Part shown: positions 1-8,146 of the stretch, piece by piece
How positions within the stretch are numbered: position 1 is the first letter of the stretch
How the letters are laid out: each line of letters starts with the position of its first letter
Origin: Brevundimonas sp. Root1279
GTDB taxonomy: Bacteria > Pseudomonadota > Alphaproteobacteria > Caulobacterales > Caulobacteraceae
DNA: 64,000 nt
Direction of reading: 5' to 3'
Assembly (NCBI RefSeq): GCF_001425945.1
Contig: NZ_LMEB01000009.1
Coordinates: forward strand, 1 to 64,000
The notes under the pieces: generated by a model
Told to the model about the DNA's origin: nothing
The model's input: only the letters and a program-made list of their open reading frames with translations
Databases searched by the model: none
Translations under genes and position numbers: made by a program

Positions 1-76
1 GCTGATCACCCCGATCGCGATGGAAGAGAAGCTCCGCTGCTGATCACCCCGATCGCGATGGAAGAGAAGCTCCGCT
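1..76. repeat. 38-bp exact tandem duplication inside tuf
   Basis: Bases 1-38 (beginning GCTGATCACC, ending GCTCCGCT) are identical to 39-76. The unit length would shift the EF-Tu frame. It sits exactly at the window edge, which suggests a contig-end assembly artefact more than a biological duplication. Confidence 0.9.
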
Positions 77-138
77 TCGCCATCCGCGAAGGCGGCCGCA
101 CCGTCGGCGCCGGCGTGGTCTCCAAGATCATCGCCTAA
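1..138 (+). CDS. tuf: Elongation factor Tu, C-terminal end (partial)
   Basis: The last 32 codons (from 40) encode [18 protein letters not shown] and then [10 protein letters not shown], the invariant C-terminus of EF-Tu domain III, ending at TAA 136-138. EF-Tu carries aminoacyl-tRNA to the ribosome as a GTP complex. The gene runs off the left edge. Bases 1-38 are repeated exactly as 39-76; because 38 is not a multiple of three, bases 1-39 are open in this frame but read as unrelated residues, so only 40-138 is trustworthy EF-Tu. A perfect terminator follows at 221. tuf is usually duplicated in proteobacteria, so a contig break or misassembly here would not be surprising. Confidence 0.9.
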   Translation, partial: ADHPDRDGREAPLLITPIAMEEKLRFAIREGGRTVGAGVVSKIIA

Positions 139-220
139 TAGGTGATGCGCTACGCTCGGCTCGCGGAGCCTCGCTTCTTGAGCGCGGTCTCGCGGCGAGC
201 GTGACGACTGAACTGAACAG

Positions 221-254
221 CCCCCGCCGGAGCGATCCGGCGGGGGTTTTTCTT
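221..254 (+). terminator. Rho-independent terminator of tuf
   Basis: A perfect 10-bp stem, CCCCCGCCGG pairing with CCGGCGGGGG around the loop AGCGAT, is followed by a T-rich tail from 247. It lies 82 bp after the tuf stop codon. Confidence 0.88.
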
Positions 255-292
255 TGCGCCGGGCGGCGGACGGCGGCGGGGCGGACAGAACG

Positions 293-525
293 CTGGTTCG
301 TCACGAAGGACACGAAGGAAGAGACAAGGGCGCGACGGGGCCGGCGCCAGTCGGGTCAAGCGTCGGTGCGGCTGTGTCGGCTTGATGGGTCGCTGCGCGA
401 CCGGGACCGCGCAGGCATCGCGCGAAGCGCCTTCGATCCATACTGGACCCAGCCGTCGGCTCGGAGGGCTGGGCCGCCTTCGTGTCCTTCGTGTCTCTTC
501 CTTCGCGTCCTTCGTGACGAACCAG
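293..525. repeat. Intergenic element bounded by a 34-bp inverted repeat
   Basis: The left arm 293-326 starts CTGGTTCGTCACGAAGGA. The right arm 492-525 is its reverse complement with one mismatch. The intervening 165 bases include a GGGTCGCTGCGCGACC dyad and show no convincing coding frame. A related sequence beginning with the same 12 bases lies at 45659, also between genes. It has no transposase and looks like a dispersed non-coding repeat. The whole 139-555 gap between tuf and the next gene holds only this element and the tuf terminator. Confidence 0.75.
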
Positions 526-555
526 CCCGGCCGGCCGCACCGCCGGCCTCGGACT

Positions 556-1122
556 TCAGCTCACCAGATAGCGAGCATAGCCCGGGACCTCGCGGGCGAT
601 GGAGTAGAGGTCGCGGAGTTCGAAATAGCCGGGGTGGGCGCCGCAAACGGTCAGGCCCTGCTTGCGGAACGCCAGCTTGGTGCGGGCGATGTGGAAATAT
701 TGGCTGACCACGATGGCGCTGTCGTAGTCGCGCGCTCGCATAATCGCGGCGGCGTTGCGGGCCGTGGCGGCGGTGTCGACGCCCAGGTCATCGACGAGCA
801 CGGCCTCGCCCCGGACGCCCTGGGCGACCAGCCAGGCCTTCATCGCCGTGCCTTCGGGCACCCCTTCCTTGCCCGTGCCGCCGCTGACGAGGATGGCCTG
901 GACCGTGCCGGCGCGGTGCAGCTCGAGCGCGCGGCCGAGCCGGGCGACGAGACGAGGGGAGGGCGTTCCGTCTGGATTGACCTTGGAGCCGAGGACCACG
1001 GCGACATCGCTGGGCGGCGTCTCGTCGGTCAGGCCGTCGGCGACGATCAGCCCGGCGCAGACCAGGAAGGCCAGCGCGCCCGCGGCGACGGCGCGCAGGG
1101 CCCAGCGGACCGGTTGTCTCAT
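556..1122 (-). CDS. DUF218 (YdcF/SanA/ElyC-like) membrane-anchored protein
   Basis: This 188-residue protein has one N-terminal membrane segment (about 7-28) and then a DUF218 domain. Family landmarks visible are VVLGSKV (42-48), SGG (80-82), the TAATARN stretch (117-123) and SQYFHIAR (140-147). The family includes SanA and ElyC, inner-membrane proteins linked to envelope integrity or vancomycin resistance; the biochemical activity is not well defined. The domain should face the periplasm. It precedes the amine oxidase gene's 3' end on the same strand with a 56-bp gap, so the two may be co-transcribed. The specific role is not inferable. Confidence 0.85.
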   Translation of the reverse strand: MRQPVRWALRAVAAGALAFLVCAGLIVADGLTDETPPSDVAVVLGSKVNPDGTPSPRLVARLGRALELHRAGTVQAILVSGGTGKEGVPEGTAMKAWLVAQGVRGEAVLVDDLGVDTAATARNAAAIMRARDYDSAIVVSQYFHIARTKLAFRKQGLTVCGAHPGYFELRDLYSIAREVPGYARYLVS

Positions 1123-1178
1123 GCTTCATTCCCCCTGACGGCCGAGCCTGCCACGGCTTGGGGCCGATGGGGAGGGGA

Positions 1179-2477
1179 TCAGGCGGCCAGGGCCGTCGCG
1201 GCCTGGAGGGCGGCGCGTTCGCCGGACAGCCAGGCCCCGCCGCAGGTCTGGATCAGGCCGCCCGCCAGGGCTTCGCCGGCGAAGAAGAGCCGGTCGCCGA
1301 CGGGCTGGCCGAGGGCCTCCCGGGCGGCGAAGCGGCCGGGGCTGGCGGCTGCGTACGCCCCGCGGGTCCATGGATGGGAGGCCCAGGGGGTCAGGCCGCC
1401 CTTGAGGACGTGGCCGGCGGCGTCGGAGCCGAACATCTCGACCAGGCCCTGTTTGGCGAAGTCGACGGCGGCGGCCTCGCCGGCGGCGGACAGCTCCCAG
1501 CCGAGGTCGCCGCCGACGAAGCCGACCATGAGGTCGGTGGCGAAGGGGTAGGACAAGAAATACAGGTCGCGGCGGCCGCGCCGGGCCAGCATGACGTCGG
1601 TGAACGGCTCCAGTCCGAAGCGGCGGCCGTCCATCAGAAGCGGGATCTTGGCCAGCATGCCCATGGGGATGTCGGCGATGGCGTCCCGGGTGGCGATGGG
1701 CAGTTCGGGGGTGAACCTCAGTCCCCCGGAGGCCAGGACGCCGGTCGAGGCGGTGACGATGACGGCGCGGGTGCGCAAGGCGCCGGCGTCGGTCTCGACC
1801 ACGGCGCCGGGACCGTCCCATCGCACCGTGCGGACCGGTGTGGACAGCCGTACCGGCAGGCCGCGCCCCCGGTGGGCGACGATGGACCCGAAGCCCTGAC
1901 GGCACAGGAAGTTGGGCGCCAGATCGTCGGCGTTGGCGTAGTCGAAGGTCGACAGTTCATCGAGGTCGACCGCCATGTCGAGCGCGCCGAGGTAGTCGCC
2001 CGCGGCCTCGCCAATGGGAGTGGAGACATCGGCGACGAGGGAGGCGGGGATATCCTGTTCGGCCTCGGAGATGGCCTCGGTCATCGCATGTTCGGCGTCG
2101 TTGACCTGGGCGGCGTCGATCTGTTGCCGGCCCAGCCACACCTTCTCGAGGTCGTACTCATGGGCCTGGAGCTCGAAGCCGTTGGCCTGGGCGTAGGCGG
2201 TGTAGGGGTTGTGGTCGGCCTTGTGCAGCCAGGCGCAGCCGACGTCGAACGGGGCGCCGAACGTGGTGGTGTCGGTGAAGGCGCGGCCGCCGATTCGGTC
2301 CATGGCCTCCAGGATGATGACGGAAAGGCCCCGGGCCTGGAGGGCGTGGGCGGCGGCGAGGCCGGCCGAGCCCGCGCCGATCACGACCACATCCGGGTCG
2401 CCGGAGGGAAGGCCGCGCGCCCCCATCAGGCCGATGCCGCCAAGGCCCGCCAGTACGGCGCGTCGGGTGAGTCTCAT
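1179..2477 (-). CDS. Flavin amine oxidase family protein (FAD-dependent)
   Basis: The product is 432 residues. It begins with a twin-arginine-like leader (TRRAVLAGLGG, 4-14), then the ADP-binding fold GAGSAG (34-39), a second FAD contact RIGGRAFT (61-68) and, near the C-terminus, the FFAGEA motif (about 398-403) typical of the monoamine oxidase superfamily. Members oxidise amines or desaturate carotenoid-like substrates using FAD and O2; the substrate cannot be read from sequence. The leader suggests Tat export of the folded flavoprotein, but cleavage is not certain. The start is an ATG shortly after a GGAGGGGCC-like stretch at about 2481-2489 on the coding strand. Confidence 0.88.
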   Translation of the reverse strand: MRLTRRAVLAGLGGIGLMGARGLPSGDPDVVVIGAGSAGLAAAHALQARGLSVIILEAMDRIGGRAFTDTTTFGAPFDVGCAWLHKADHNPYTAYAQANGFELQAHEYDLEKVWLGRQQIDAAQVNDAEHAMTEAISEAEQDIPASLVADVSTPIGEAAGDYLGALDMAVDLDELSTFDYANADDLAPNFLCRQGFGSIVAHRGRGLPVRLSTPVRTVRWDGPGAVVETDAGALRTRAVIVTASTGVLASGGLRFTPELPIATRDAIADIPMGMLAKIPLLMDGRRFGLEPFTDVMLARRGRRDLYFLSYPFATDLMVGFVGGDLGWELSAAGEAAAVDFAKQGLVEMFGSDAAGHVLKGGLTPWASHPWTRGAYAAASPGRFAAREALGQPVGDRLFFAGEALAGGLIQTCGGAWLSGERAALQAATALAA

Positions 2478-2594
2478 CGGCCCCTCCCACTTCGGATAAC
2501 GTCAGGATGCGGAAGCGGGGCCGGGCGTCAAGTCAGCCGGACGGCCGAGGGCGCCGAACGGACGCGTCTGGGACGCACGTGAGAGGCGAACGTC

Positions 2595-4682
2595 GTGACG
2601 CACGGACGTTGTTCGGCTAGCGTCGCCGTATCAGCCGTCGGGGGCTTTGCAGTGGCGTATGGAGATGAGCGCACCGTCGTGCGCGGCCCGGAGTTCGGGC
2701 CGGCGCCGGCGGGCTTCGACATGGGGACGCCGGGCATCGGCGACCGCGACCCGGCGCTGCTGAGCGAGCGCGGGTGCTGCTTTTGGCTGTCCGACACACG
2801 GGTGGACGCGACCGGGGCGGAGCGGGTCTGGACGAGCCGGCTGGTCCAGCAGGTGACCGCGGGGGATGGGCTGCAGTCGGCCGCCAGCTTCGAGGTCGCC
2901 TTCAACCCCTCCTACGAGCGCCTGGTCATCCACGGGGTGCGGGTGTGGCGGGACGGGGGCGTGCGCGAGGCGTCCAGTCCCCAGGCTTTTGAACTGTTCC
3001 GGCGCGAACTGAACCTGGAGCGCGCCGTCTACGACGGCCGGCTGACGGCCCATATGATCGTGCCGGACGTGCGGGTCGGCGACGTGGTCGACACCTGCTT
3101 CTCGATCGTCGGCTCCAATCCGGTGCTGAAGGACTCGCTGAGTTTCACGCCTCGGCTGCAATGGAGTTCGCCTGTCGTCGAGACCCGGGTCGAGCTGCGC
3201 CTGCCGCCGACGCGTGCGGTGACCATCCAGGCCTTCGGCAAGGTCCCCAGGCCGAGCGACGAGACAGTCGACGGGGTGCGCATGCTGCGCTGGCGGGCGC
3301 TGGACGTCCCGCCCTGGCGGCATGATTCCGATGCGCCGCCCTGGCACGTCGGCTTCGGCTCGGTGCATGTGACCGATGTCACTACCTGGGGCGCCGTCGC
3401 CGACCTGTTTCGCGACTTCTATGCGCCGCCCGAGCGGCTGCCCGAGACGCTGGAGGCGGCAGCGCTCGCGTTGATGGACTCCAGGCCGGAGCCGGCGGCC
3501 CGCACCGTGGCGGGGCTGCGGCTGGTGCAGGAGTCGCTGCGCTACCATTCGGTGGGGGTCGGGGACGGCGGTTTCCGCCCGCGGCCCGTCGAGGCCATCT
3601 GGGAAACGCGGTACGGCGACTGCAAGGACGCCTCGCGCCTGCTGGTGGCGGTGTTGCGGCGGATGGGAATCGAGGCGGTTCCTGCCCTGGTGAACACCCG
3701 GATCGGACCCGGGCTGGAGCATGAGCCGGCCAACGCCACGGCCTTCGATCACTGCATCGTGCGGGCGACCATTGACGGCCAGAACTGGTGGCTCGATCCG
3801 ACCCTGACCGCCCAGGGCGGCGATCTGGAGCACCTGTCGCGGCCCCGGCACGTGTGGGGCCTGCCGCTGGTCCAGGGCGCGCAGTTGGAGCGGATGCGCG
3901 ACACGGAGATCCCGACCGTCTGCGAGACCCGCGAAACCTGGACCTTCGACCGGCTGGCGGATCGGCCGGCCAGGCTGGAGATGCGCACCGTCTATCGCGA
4001 CTGGCGCGCCGACGACATCCGTCGCTGGCTGGCTAACGACGGTCCGAGGAATGTGGCGCGCCGTCTGAGGGAGTCCCTGGAGGCGGAGTACGGCCAGGCG
4101 GTCGAGGCGGCGCCGCTGGAGGTTCGCGACGGCGGGGCGGAAGGCTGGGTCGAACTGGTGGAGCTGTACGACATCGACCGGCCGTTCCAGCCCTGGGACG
4201 ACAGCCGGCTGCGATTCGTGTCGCGCGATGACGTGGTGGGGCCGAATTTGCGCGATCTGGAGACGGTGCGGCGGGTCGAGCCGATCGACCTGGGCGCGCC
4301 GCGGCGGGTGGTGACCGAGCGGGTCTTCAACCTGCCTACGCCGGTGGATGTGCGGCCCTGGAACGTCCGCATGGCCGGCCCGGCGACCGAACTGGTCAGC
4401 TCCCTGGAGTGGCGGACCAACCGGCAGATGGCTCATGTGCTGGACCTGACGGTGCTGAAGCGGGTGGTCGAGGTCGAGAGCGCCCGCGACCATTTCGCCG
4501 CCGTGCGGGAGGCGCGGCACTTCAACGGCGTCAGCTTCGTCGTCGGCGTCGAGAAGGGGCGACTCACCCCGCCGGCGGGAGCCGGGAAGGGGCGCGGCGG
4601 AGGCATCTCCTGGCTCGGCTGGCTGGTCGTGGGCGTGCTCGCCCTGTCGGCGTTCGCCCGTCTGGCGTCGGGGTTCGGTTAA
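2595..4682 (+). CDS. DUF3857 / transglutaminase-like protein with C-terminal membrane anchor
   Basis: A 695-residue frame from GTG 2595; an alternative GTG at 2652 (residue 20), 7 nt after a GGGGG stretch, would give VAYGDERTVVRG and is quite possible. The N-terminal half matches DUF3857. A transglutaminase-like core follows, with the expected triad Cys343 (YGDCKDAS), His386 (AFDHCIV) and Asp401 (WWLDPT). The last 30 residues form one hydrophobic helix after a Gly-rich linker. Proteins of this build are probably cysteine proteases or amidases at the envelope; no substrate is known to me. It is transcribed away from the amine oxidase across a 117-bp gap. Confidence 0.85.
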   Translation: MTHGRCSASVAVSAVGGFAVAYGDERTVVRGPEFGPAPAGFDMGTPGIGDRDPALLSERGCCFWLSDTRVDATGAERVWTSRLVQQVTAGDGLQSAASFEVAFNPSYERLVIHGVRVWRDGGVREASSPQAFELFRRELNLERAVYDGRLTAHMIVPDVRVGDVVDTCFSIVGSNPVLKDSLSFTPRLQWSSPVVETRVELRLPPTRAVTIQAFGKVPRPSDETVDGVRMLRWRALDVPPWRHDSDAPPWHVGFGSVHVTDVTTWGAVADLFRDFYAPPERLPETLEAAALALMDSRPEPAARTVAGLRLVQESLRYHSVGVGDGGFRPRPVEAIWETRYGDCKDASRLLVAVLRRMGIEAVPALVNTRIGPGLEHEPANATAFDHCIVRATIDGQNWWLDPTLTAQGGDLEHLSRPRHVWGLPLVQGAQLERMRDTEIPTVCETRETWTFDRLADRPARLEMRTVYRDWRADDIRRWLANDGPRNVARRLRESLEAEYGQAVEAAPLEVRDGGAEGWVELVELYDIDRPFQPWDDSRLRFVSRDDVVGPNLRDLETVRRVEPIDLGAPRRVVTERVFNLPTPVDVRPWNVRMAGPATELVSSLEWRTNRQMAHVLDLTVLKRVVEVESARDHFAAVREARHFNGVSFVVGVEKGRLTPPAGAGKGRGGGISWLGWLVVGVLALSAFARLASGFG

Positions 4683-4772
4683 TCGCGCAACCCCGAGGGG
4701 CATCCGGTTGCGTGCAACCGGTTCCGGGTCCCTACGTTCGGTTCTCGGACGTTAGGATTTCGGTAACCATAC

Positions 4773-4901
4773 ATGCGACGCGCGCTTCACATCGGCCTGT
4801 TCATCGGCACCCTCATCGGGATGTCGGCCTGCGCCTCGGCCGACCGGGATAACGGTTCGAGCGGAGCCTATGGCTCGGTGGAAATCGGCCGGACGCGCTG
4901 A
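4773..4901 (+). CDS. Tiny putative lipoprotein (42 aa)
   Basis: This short frame encodes MRRALHIGLFIGTLIGMSAC followed by 22 polar residues. It has the layout of a minimal lipoprotein: two N-terminal arginines, a 13-residue hydrophobic stretch, and a lipobox-like MSAC placing the lipidated cysteine at residue 20. The mature peptide would be only 23 residues. No strong ribosome-binding site is visible; AGGA at about 4754 is too far away. It resembles entericidin-type small lipoproteins in layout only. It is called on the signal sequence alone. Confidence 0.45.
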   Translation: MRRALHIGLFIGTLIGMSACASADRDNGSSGAYGSVEIGRTR

Positions 4902-4995
4902 CGCTCAAGGAATCCGTGGCGAAGGGTCGGAAATCTCCCTATCATCGCGCCCGCGGACGCCGACTGTCGCGCCGCGCCGGTTCCGCTCCTCCTAG

Positions 4996-6330
4996 ATGTT
5001 AGCCATCGCCATCGTCGTCGTTCTGCTCCTCGTGGTCATGAACGGCCTGTTCGCCATGACCGAATTGGCGGTTGTCTCGTCGCGGAAATCCAAGCTGCAG
5101 AGCCGGGCGGAGCGGGGAGACCGCGGCGCCCGGGCGGCCCTGAAGCTGGCCGAGGAGCCGACCCATTTTCTCTCGGCCGTGCAGGTGGGAATCACCCTCA
5201 TCGGCATTCTGGCCGGCGCCTACGGCCAAGCGGCCATCGGCGGCGAACTGAACCGCATCCTGGCGACCTCCATCCCCGCCATCGCGCCGTGGTCGGACGT
5301 TGTCTCCACCGCCATCGTCGTCGTCTTCATCACCTATGTGTCGGTGATCATCGGCGAGCTGGTGCCCAAGCGCCTGGCGCTGATCTTCCCCGAGCAGATC
5401 GCGGCCAAGATGGCGGCCCCGATCTCGACCCTCGCCGTGGTGCTGAAGCCGTTCGTCGTGCTGCTGACCGCCTCGACCTCGGGAATCCTCAAGCTCATGG
5501 GCGTCAAGGACCGGGACGGTTCGGACGTCACGCAGGAGGAGGTGGAGACCATCCTCGCGGAGGGCACCTCGGCCGGGCTGATCGAGCCGGAAGAGCAGAC
5601 CATGATCGAGGAGATCATGCGGCTCGGCGACCGGCCCATCCGCGTGGCCATGACGCCGCGCCACGAGGTGTTCTGGATCGCCCTGAACGACCCCGAGAAG
5701 CAGCTCCGCGACGAAATCCGCACCTGCCCCTATTCGCGCATCGTCGTCGCCCGCGAGAACGACGTCGATAACCCCTTGGGCGTGGTCCACAAGAAGGACC
5801 TGCTGGACAGCCTGCTGGACACCGGGGAGCTCAACGTCGAGGCCCACATCCAGACCCCCGCCTTCATCCCGCAGTCGACCTCGGTGTTGAAGGCGCTGGA
5901 GATCCTGAAGGCGTCGAAGGTCCACATGGCCTTCCTGGTCGACGAATTCGGCGCCTTCGAGGGCGTGGTGACCGCCACCGACCTGCTCGAGATGATCGCC
6001 GGCGATTTCGACGAGGGACATGACGAGGGCGTGGCCCTGATCCGCAAGCGCGAGGACGGCAGCTGGATGGTCGACGGCCAGACCGACCTGGACGAGCTGG
6101 CCGACACCCTGGGCGAGGATTTCGGCGAGGCCGACGGTTTCCACACCGTGGCGGGCCTGGTGCTGCACCAGCTCTCGCGCGTGCCGGATGAGGGCGAAAT
6201 CCTTCAGCTGGGCCGATTCGAGGTCGAGGTGATCGACATGGACGACCGCCGGATCGACAAGCTTTTGTTCCGTCAGGTCATCAAGGCCGAGGACGAAGCC
6301 AACGCCGTGGCGGCTCACTACGAGGATTGA
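4996..6330 (+). CDS. CNNM/CorC-type transporter-associated protein (HlyC/CorC family)
   Basis: The protein is 444 residues. An N-terminal CNNM/DUF21 membrane domain (about 1-180) opens with LVVMNGLFAMTELAVVSSRK, the family hallmark. A CBS-domain pair (about 200-330) includes MTPRHEVFWI, and a CorC_HlyC domain closes the protein (about 350-430). Such proteins are often annotated as hemolysins, but experimental work on CorC/CNNM homologues supports Mg2+ transport or its regulation by ATP-binding CBS modules. It is a stand-alone gene before tRNA-Trp, with a 101-bp gap containing a CCGCCC/GGGCGG stem near 6340. Confidence 0.92.
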   Translation: MLAIAIVVVLLLVVMNGLFAMTELAVVSSRKSKLQSRAERGDRGARAALKLAEEPTHFLSAVQVGITLIGILAGAYGQAAIGGELNRILATSIPAIAPWSDVVSTAIVVVFITYVSVIIGELVPKRLALIFPEQIAAKMAAPISTLAVVLKPFVVLLTASTSGILKLMGVKDRDGSDVTQEEVETILAEGTSAGLIEPEEQTMIEEIMRLGDRPIRVAMTPRHEVFWIALNDPEKQLRDEIRTCPYSRIVVARENDVDNPLGVVHKKDLLDSLLDTGELNVEAHIQTPAFIPQSTSVLKALEILKASKVHMAFLVDEFGAFEGVVTATDLLEMIAGDFDEGHDEGVALIRKREDGSWMVDGQTDLDELADTLGEDFGEADGFHTVAGLVLHQLSRVPDEGEILQLGRFEVEVIDMDDRRIDKLLFRQVIKAEDEANAVAAHYED

Positions 6331-6431
6331 TGCCATCCGCCCTTGAAATGGGGGGCGGCGTGGGGCATACGCCCCGGTCTGGCGATCAAGCGCGTTGATG
6401 GGGCTGCCCGACAGCGCGCTGAGATTTGTCT

Positions 6432-6507
6432 AGGAGTTTAGCTCAGCTGGTAGAGCACCGGTCTCCAAAACCGGGGGTCGTGGGTTCGAGTCCCCCAACT
6501 CCTGCCA
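6432..6507 (+). tRNA. trnW: tRNA-Trp (anticodon CCA)
   Basis: The sequence folds as a 76-nt tRNA. The acceptor arms are AGGAGTT (6432-6438) and AACTCCT (6497-6503), G6504 is the discriminator and the CCA end is encoded (6505-6507). The anticodon loop TCTCCAAAA gives CCA, reading UGG. The T-loop GTTCGAGTC is standard. Its position just before secE-nusG-rplK is a conserved arrangement in proteobacteria. Confidence 0.97.
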
Positions 6508-6513
6508 TTTCCC

Positions 6514-6553
6514 CTACCGCCACCGGGTGGGACTTCCCATCTGGGGGCGGTAG
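6514..6553 (+). other. Stem-loop between tRNA-Trp and secE
   Basis: CTACCGCC (6514-6521) pairs with GGCGGTAG (6546-6553), with an inner TGGGA/TCCCA helix. There is no T-run, so it is more likely an RNA-processing or attenuation structure between the tRNA and the secE message than a terminator. Confidence 0.5.
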
Positions 6554-6577
6554 GATCAATTCTTTGACGGATCAGTG

Positions 6578-6862
6578 ATGGCCAAGGCCAAGACCCCAGG
6601 GCGCCGCCCCCAGACCGCACAGCCCGCGATCGCGGGAGCTGCGGTGGTCGCCGACGCTCCGAAGAAGCCGCGGGTCTCGATTCCGCAGTTCGTCGGTCAG
6701 GTCCGTGCTGAAGCCCGCAAGATCGTGTGGCCGAGCCGCAAGGAGACCTGGATCACCTCGGTGATGGTCTTCATCATGGTCGTGATCGCCTCGGTGTTCT
6801 TCTTCGTCGTGGACACCGGCCTGGCCTTCCTCTCGCGCCTCATCCTGGCCATCGGCCAGTAA
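6578..6862 (+). CDS. secE: Preprotein translocase subunit SecE
   Basis: The 94-residue product has a basic, Ala/Pro-rich N-terminus, the SecE signature FVGQVRAEARKIVWPSRKET, and a single transmembrane helix (about 66-88). SecE clamps the two halves of SecY in the SecYEG channel. The ATG at 6578 is chosen over GTG 6575 because the GACGG stretch before it gives a better spacing. nusG follows 13 bp later. Single-helix SecE is normal for alphaproteobacteria. Confidence 0.95.
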   Translation: MAKAKTPGRRPQTAQPAIAGAAVVADAPKKPRVSIPQFVGQVRAEARKIVWPSRKETWITSVMVFIMVVIASVFFFVVDTGLAFLSRLILAIGQ

Positions 6863-6875
6863 GAAAAAGACGCCA

Positions 6876-7451
6876 ATGACCGACGCAACCGCCAAGCCCG
6901 CCGCCAATCCGCGCCACAAGTGGTACATCGTCCACGCCTACTCGAACTTCGAGAAGAAGGTGGCTGAGCACCTGCGTGACCAGGCGCGTCAGCAGGGTCT
7001 GGAAGACCACTTCAGCGAAATCCTCGTGCCGACCGAAGAGGTCGTCGAGATCCGTCGCGGCCGCAAGGTCAACTCGGAACGCAAATTCTTCCCGGGCTAC
7101 GTGCTGGTGAAGATGGAGATGACCGACGACGCCTATCACCTGGTCAAGAACACCCCAAAGGTGACGGGCTTCCTCGGCGCCGCCGGCGGCACCAAGCCGC
7201 TGCCGGTCTCGGAGCGTGAAGTCCAGAACATCATCGGCGCCGTGGAAGAGGGCGTCGAGCGTCCGAAGCCCACGATCCGCTTCGACATCGGCGAGACCGT
7301 CAAGGTCATCGACGGTCCGTTCGCCAGCTTCGACGGCCAGGTCGAGAGCGTCGACGAGGACAACGCCCGCCTGCGCGTGGCCGTGTCCATCTTCGGCCGC
7401 CCGACCCCGGTGGACCTCGAGTACAATCAGGTGGAGAAGGTCGCCGCCTGA
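6876..7451 (+). CDS. nusG: Transcription termination/antitermination protein NusG
   Basis: The 191-residue product starts with an NGN domain (about 15-125) containing WYIVHAYSNFEKKVAEHL and FFPGYVLVKMEM, and ends with a KOW domain (about 137-190) containing IDGPFASFDGQVESVDEDN. NusG binds RNA polymerase to raise processivity and links it to Rho or ribosomal S10. Its length is standard. It follows secE closely as in most bacteria. A hairpin at 7544-7568 separates it from rplK. Confidence 0.97.
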   Translation: MTDATAKPAANPRHKWYIVHAYSNFEKKVAEHLRDQARQQGLEDHFSEILVPTEEVVEIRRGRKVNSERKFFPGYVLVKMEMTDDAYHLVKNTPKVTGFLGAAGGTKPLPVSEREVQNIIGAVEEGVERPKPTIRFDIGETVKVIDGPFASFDGQVESVDEDNARLRVAVSIFGRPTPVDLEYNQVEKVAA

Positions 7452-7543
7452 GGCGATTTTCGAGCGTTACATTTCGCACGATACAAGCGCGACATCGCCG
7501 GCGAGACATCGGCGACAGGCGCGACATGCGAGACATCACTGCG

Positions 7544-7577
7544 ACGGCGGCTCTTCCGGGGCCGCCGTTTGCTTTTC
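7544..7577 (+). terminator. Terminator-like hairpin between nusG and rplK
   Basis: ACGGCGGC (7544-7551) pairs with GCCGCCGT (7561-7568) around a 9-base loop, followed by TTGCTTTT. The preceding 60 bases contain irregular GACATC repeats. It likely ends secE-nusG transcription, giving rplK its own promoter in the remaining 135 bp. Confidence 0.65.
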
Positions 7578-7711
7578 AGGGGGCGCTCTGGTACACGCGC
7601 GCCTCGCCTTGAACAGGGCGGCGCGAGCAATTGCGCAAATCCGTGGGAGGCAGCCATGCCCGACCACGGCTCACCGGCCCGATTAGCTTCGGGTCATCAT
7701 AGGAGAGACCA

Positions 7712-8143
7712 ATGGCCAAGAAGATTCTCGGCTACATCAAACTGCAGGTGCCCGCCGGCTCCGCGACCCCGTCGCCGCCGATCGGCCCGGCCCTCGGCCA
7801 GCGCGGCGTCAACATCATGGGCTTCTGCAAGGAGTTCAACGCGCGCACCGAGAAGGAAGCCAAGGGCACCCCGCTTCCGACCGTGATCACCGTCTACCAG
7901 GACAAGTCGTTCACCTTCGTCACCAAGACGCCGCCGGCGACCTGGTACCTGAAGCAGGCCACCGGCCTGAAGTCGGGCGCCAAGCTCACGGGCCGCGAAA
8001 CGGCCGGCAAGATCAAGCAGTCGCAACTGCGCGAGATCGCCGAGAAGAAGATGAAGGATCTCAACGCCAACGATCTCGACGCCGCGGCGAAGATCATCGA
8101 AGGCTCGGCCCGCGCTATGGGCCTGCAAGTGGTGGAGGGCTAA
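7712..8143 (+). CDS. rplK: 50S ribosomal protein L11
   Basis: The 143-residue protein has the L11 N-terminal domain ([20 protein letters not shown], with its proline-rich hinge) and the rRNA-binding C-terminal domain ending around [19 protein letters not shown]. It binds the GTPase-associated centre of 23S rRNA. An AGGAGAG ribosome-binding site precedes the ATG by about 5 nt. rplA follows after 3 bp. Confidence 0.98.
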   Translation: MAKKILGYIKLQVPAGSATPSPPIGPALGQRGVNIMGFCKEFNARTEKEAKGTPLPTVITVYQDKSFTFVTKTPPATWYLKQATGLKSGAKLTGRETAGKIKQSQLREIAEKKMKDLNANDLDAAAKIIEGSARAMGLQVVEG

Positions 8144-8146
8144 CCC

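Noticed and set aside
382..1551. 389-codon open frame on the plus strand
   Set aside because: It lies opposite the DUF218 and amine-oxidase genes and has no domain match; it is a shadow caused by high GC.
2631..4703. Long minus-strand frame opposite the transglutaminase-like gene
   Set aside because: Rich in Arg/Pro/His/Gln with no recognisable domain, and the plus strand carries an intact catalytic triad.
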